This document shows positions 31,074 through 34,094 of a stretch of 34,094 nt of DNA, in pieces (position 1 is the stretch's first letter; each line of letters begins with the position of its first letter). The DNA lies in the NCBI GenBank assembly GCA_020628815.1, contig JAHDEN010000029.1:12502-46595 (forward strand). Direction: 5' to 3'. Below the pieces are notes generated by a model that worked only from the letters and a program-made list of their open reading frames with translations, made no database searches and was not told where the DNA came from. Origin of the DNA: Chloroflexota bacterium. GTDB lineage: Bacteria > Chloroflexota > Anaerolineae > Promineifilales > Promineifilaceae. The position numbers and the translations under genes are program-made.

Positions 31074-33350
31074 TTAGCCGCCAAGCAACATCATGATTAA
31101 CCCTTGACCGTTGCCGACCAAGACGATTGCGCCTGCAAATACAACAGAAACAATTGACATCAGTTTAATCAAAATGTTCAAAGCTGGACCAGAGGTGTCT
31201 TTGAAAGGGTCACCTACGGTGTCACCAACAACGGTCGCTTTGTGGTTCGCAGAACCTTTTTTGCGCACTTTGCCGTTAGAGTCTTTGAACTCGCCTGATT
31301 CAACGTATTTTTTAGCGTTGTCCCAAGCACCACCAGCGTTTGACATCATAATGGCCAATGAGAACGCGGTCGCAAGACCACCGGCCAACAAGCCCATCAC
31401 ACCAGCAACACCCATGATCAACCCAACAGCAACTGGCACAACGATGGCCAAAAGTGATGGTACAACCATTTCGCGAAGTGCGGCAGTAGTTGAAATCTCT
31501 ACACAAGCTTTGTAGTCTGGCTTGCCGGTTCCTTCCATAATGCCAGGAATTTCTTTGAACTGACGACGTACTTCTACAACCATCTCGTTCGCTGCACGAC
31601 CAACGGCCGACATCGTTAGAGCTGCAAAGTAGAAAGCAACCATCGCACCAATAAACATTCCCAATAGGAAGAGTGGATTGAGTGGATTAACTTCAAACGC
31701 GTCGATGAATGACTCAATTGTCATACCTTCAACTGCGACACCGTTAACTTCTTCAACGCCACCTTTTTGGAGGAATTGAGAAATTTGCTGGGTGTAGCTT
31801 GCGAGTAGAGCCAAGCCGGTCAAAGCGGCCGAACCGATAGCAAATCCTTTACCGGTTGCAGCGGTGGTGTTCCCCAAAGCGTCAAGAGCGTCTGTGCGCT
31901 CACGAACTTGTGGGTCAAGACCAGCCATCTCAGCATTACCACCAGCATTGTCAGCGATTGGGCCATATGCGTCGGTAGCAAGTGAAACACCCAAGGTGCT
32001 CAACATACCAACGGCCGCAACACCTACACCGAACAATCCGGCAAGGGTGCTTGCTGCACCACCAGCAATGTAGAAGGCAAGAGCGGTTGCGATGACAACC
32101 ACGATAACTGGGAATCCGGTAGATTCCATACCAACGGCCAAACCGTCAATAATTACGGTACCCGCACCGGTTTCACTTTTTTCTGCGATCCCTTGAACAG
32201 GTTTGTATTCAGCTGAGGTGTAGTACTCAGTGATCCGGCCGATAGCGATACCAGAGATCAAACCTACGATCAAAGCGAGCCAAACTTGTAGCGGGCTGTG
32301 GTTGAACAGTTGACCATCTGCGCCACCAGCTGCGTAGAGCAACGGGAACGAGATACCTGCGATTACGGCCGAAGCGAGCCAAATAGCACTTTCAAGTGAC
32401 CACATCAATTCGCTCATGGTTGCATCTTCCTTACCGCGAACGGTAAAGGCTGCAGCCACAGAAACCAATGCACCTAAACCGGCCAACATAACTGGCACAG
32501 CTAGATATTGCAATTGGTCGGTTGCAGGCGCGCCAGCAGCGGCGGCACCAGCAACACCCAGAGCGGCGGCAGAAAGGATTGAAGCTAAATATGATTCGTA
32601 AAGGTCAGCACCCATACCGGCTACGTCACCTACGTTGTCACCCACGTTGTCAGCGATGGTAGCTGGGTTACGTGGATCGTCTTCAGGGATTCCCGCTTCA
32701 ACTTTACCAACAAGGTCAGCACCTACGTCAGCAGCTTTGGTGAAGATACCACCACCAACACGGCCGAATAGCGCTACGGTTGAAGCACCAACAGCGGCGC
32801 TCAATTGGATTGAAACGATGGTGAGTGGCTCAAGGCCAAATCCAACTTTCAAGATGAGGAACCACAAGGTGATGTCGAGCAGAGCCATACCAACAACGGT
32901 GAAGCCCATAACAGCACCACCGCGGAAAGCAACGCGTAGCCCTTCATCAAGACTACGGCTAGCAGCGTTTGCGGTACGAGCAGATGCTTGGGTTGCGGTA
33001 CGCATACCCACATAACCGGCCGAGGCAGATGCCAAACCAGCGGTCAAGAATGCAAATGCAACACCCCATTGTTGAGCACCAAGTGCGCTCAAAATAATGA
33101 AGACAATGAATAAAGCACCAAAAACGTAGATGATGTAGCGATACTGAGCGGTCAGATACGCCATCGCACCTTCACGAACCGCCTCAGCGATTTCGATCAT
33201 TAGGTCGGTACCTTCATCCTCTTCGAGAATTTGATTGTAGAAGGTATATGCAAAGTACAGTGCAACTGCGGAGCCGATGAATCCCAGCCAAAATAGCCAC
33301 GGGATAGAACCGGTATCTGCCTGCAAGACAGATGAAGTCAGGATTTCCAT
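31074..33350 (-). CDS. hppA: Membrane-bound ion-pumping pyrophosphatase
   Basis: 758 residues, full length for the family, with about 16 hydrophobic helices. The PPi-binding signature is intact at 208-254: DVGADLVGKVEAG, EDDPRNPATIADNVGDNVGD. The second acidic cluster AYGPIADNAGGNAEMAG lies at 461-477, and a third, NAGGAWDNAKKY, near the C-terminus. The cation motif reads GNTTAATGKG with Ala497 where K+-independent enzymes have Lys, so this is the K+-dependent type. It couples PPi hydrolysis to pumping of H+ or Na+ across the cytoplasmic membrane; the ion cannot be decided here. RBS GGAGG lies 9 bases before the ATG. It is transcribed alone, ends at the bidirectional terminator, and has a leader with an attenuator-like hairpin. 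Confidence 0.97.
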   Translation of the reverse strand: MEILTSSVLQADTGSIPWLFWLGFIGSAVALYFAYTFYNQILEEDEGTDLMIEIAEAVREGAMAYLTAQYRYIIYVFGALFIVFIILSALGAQQWGVAFAFLTAGLASASAGYVGMRTATQASARTANAASRSLDEGLRVAFRGGAVMGFTVVGMALLDITLWFLILKVGFGLEPLTIVSIQLSAAVGASTVALFGRVGGGIFTKAADVGADLVGKVEAGIPEDDPRNPATIADNVGDNVGDVAGMGADLYESYLASILSAAALGVAGAAAAGAPATDQLQYLAVPVMLAGLGALVSVAAAFTVRGKEDATMSELMWSLESAIWLASAVIAGISFPLLYAAGGADGQLFNHSPLQVWLALIVGLISGIAIGRITEYYTSAEYKPVQGIAEKSETGAGTVIIDGLAVGMESTGFPVIVVVIATALAFYIAGGAASTLAGLFGVGVAAVGMLSTLGVSLATDAYGPIADNAGGNAEMAGLDPQVRERTDALDALGNTTAATGKGFAIGSAALTGLALLASYTQQISQFLQKGGVEEVNGVAVEGMTIESFIDAFEVNPLNPLFLLGMFIGAMVAFYFAALTMSAVGRAANEMVVEVRRQFKEIPGIMEGTGKPDYKACVEISTTAALREMVVPSLLAIVVPVAVGLIMGVAGVMGLLAGGLATAFSLAIMMSNAGGAWDNAKKYVESGEFKDSNGKVRKKGSANHKATVVGDTVGDPFKDTSGPALNILIKLMSIVSVVFAGAIVLVGNGQGLIMMLLGG

Positions 33351-33435
33351 AAGAAGACCTCCAGAAAAATATCTTTTTTCATTTAAATTTTTTGTTAGGG
33401 ATATTTATGTGCTTTCACAACAAAAGGCTGAGCAC

Positions 33436-33462
33436 AAAAAAAATGGCGAAAAAGAATCGCCA
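33436..33462 (-). terminator. Attenuator-like terminator in the pyrophosphatase leader
   Basis: Read on the minus strand, the stem TGGCGA/TCGCCA with a 7-base loop is followed directly by eight T's. It ends about 85 bases before the ATG. It looks like a complete intrinsic terminator in front of the gene. Confidence 0.75.
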
Positions 33463-33646
33463 CTGTAACTTTATTGATTATTAAGACAATAGGCGGAAAA
33501 CCGATCCGTATTTTAGCCAAAGGGCTGGATACCCGCAACGAATTTACAGAGGTAACATCAATTTATAATAGGAAATGATGTAGGCAATTTGGGTAATTGA
33601 CAAAATTTAATGGCTAAAAAGAACGCAAAAACAGCATCCGACCTAA

Positions 33647-33694
33647 ATTCAAAAGCCCCAATCCGGTCCGGGGGCCAAATTGGGGCTTTTGAAT
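33647..33694 (-). terminator. Terminator of the right-edge membrane protein gene
   Basis: Sixteen perfect pairs, ATTCAAAAGCCCCAAT with ATTGGGGCTTTTGAAT, with a 16-base GC-rich loop. It lies 19 bases past the stop codon of the 33713 gene. The distal arm itself ends in CTTTTGAAT on the minus strand; there is no longer T-run. Confidence 0.75.
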
Positions 33695-33712
33695 AAACTT
33701 TAGAGCAGGTGA

Positions 33713-34094
33713 TTAGTTGAGCCCTCTTTTTTCGCGGACTTCATTAACCCATGCTTCTAGTTCAGCTTGGGTGTTGATTTTATTGTTCCAATCGGGGTCT
33801 TGCCTGATTTCGGAGCGTAGCACGTCAAGAATATCGCCATGCTCATTATGCAACCACTGAAGCCATTTAGGCTGAAATTTGTACACTACCTTCAGCAAAA
33901 TCACTCCGATGGGGCAAAATATGCTTCCAACAATTGCGAGTAATTGTGCATACACATCCGGAAGATAAAATCCAATACAAAGTAAAATGAAAAAGATGCC
34001 ACCAGGCAGTAGAGAATCGCCTACTAAACGAAAGTACAAGCTGTTTTTCAAATACACTTCATTCACAGGCCCAAATAACAAATATAACCCTGAT
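33713..34094 (-). CDS. Small membrane protein, 5' end outside window
   Basis: The frame is open to the window edge. The first possible start inside is a TTG at 34081, but the codons upstream (SGLY before LLFGPVNEVYLKN) read naturally, so the gene most likely begins beyond the window. The visible part has two transmembrane helices, about SLLPGGIFFILLCIGFYL and LLAIVGSIFCPIGVILLKVV, then a charged cytosolic tail with NEHGDILDVLRSEIRQDPDW and a helix ELEAWVNEVREKRG. I do not recognise the family. Confidence 0.7.
   Translation of the reverse strand, partial: SGLYLLFGPVNEVYLKNSLYFRLVGDSLLPGGIFFILLCIGFYLPDVYAQLLAIVGSIFCPIGVILLKVVYKFQPKWLQWLHNEHGDILDVLRSEIRQDPDWNNKINTQAELEAWVNEVREKRGLN

Larger units (their letters stand above)
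33351..33712. other. 362-base gap: pyrophosphatase leader with two minus-strand hairpins
   Basis: No protein gene is seen. On the minus strand, transcripts meet the terminator at 33647-33694 (end of the upstream gene), then about 180 bases of sequence, then a second terminator-like hairpin at 33444-33462, then the pyrophosphatase start. A small RNA or a regulated leader could lie between the two hairpins. Confidence 0.45.

Overview
The window looks like a chromosomal segment of a bacterium, most probably a member of the Chloroflexota (Anaerolineae-like). The best clue is the large secreted protein at 3964-7191. It has Pro/Thr-rich linkers and ends in a short C-terminal motif (FLPVITR) of the kind I associate with exported Chloroflexota proteins. 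GC content is moderate, and no rRNA, tRNA, CRISPR array, insertion sequence or phage module was seen. The taxonomic call is an inference.

Region 1 (1-11241, minus strand) encodes exported surface or matrix proteins. They are a galactose/glyoxal-oxidase-like copper radical oxidase with Ig-like tail repeats (cut by the left edge), a 1075-residue modular Ig-like/carbohydrate-binding protein, a C-terminally anchored parallel beta-helix protein, and a decayed fusion of a carbohydrate-binding module to a relative of that beta-helix protein. The first two share an unrecognised module, seen three times.

Region 2 (12071-30961, plus strand) reads as a glycan or glycolipid assembly locus with its own small polyketide synthase. 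It has a lipid-linked sugar-phosphate transferase, a Gfo/Idh/MocA dehydrogenase and a DegT aminotransferase (a typical pair for making a 3-amino sugar), and a FemAB/GNAT-like acyltransferase. Two multidomain proteins follow: DH-FkbH(N)-[FkbM]-FkbH(HAD-GNAT)-ACP and KS-AT-KR-ACP-TE. After them come a NodB-fold deacetylase, a GT4 glycosyltransferase, a small NTF2/SnoaL-like protein and an MpaB/DUF2236-like protein. The FkbM methyltransferase sits inside the FkbH region. My working model is that the two proteins build a short hydroxy- or methoxy-acyl group from a glycolytic C3 starter plus one malonyl extension, and that this acyl is attached to the amino sugar of an exported glycan.

Region 3 (31074-34094, minus strand) is unrelated housekeeping: a K+-dependent-type membrane pyrophosphatase with an attenuator-like terminator in its leader, and the C-terminal part of a small membrane protein cut by the right edge.

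Two features run across the window. The palindrome CGGCCG occurs about 86 times by hand count, against about six expected from composition, and in all codon phases. Several intergenic gaps also carry unusually long perfect hairpins.
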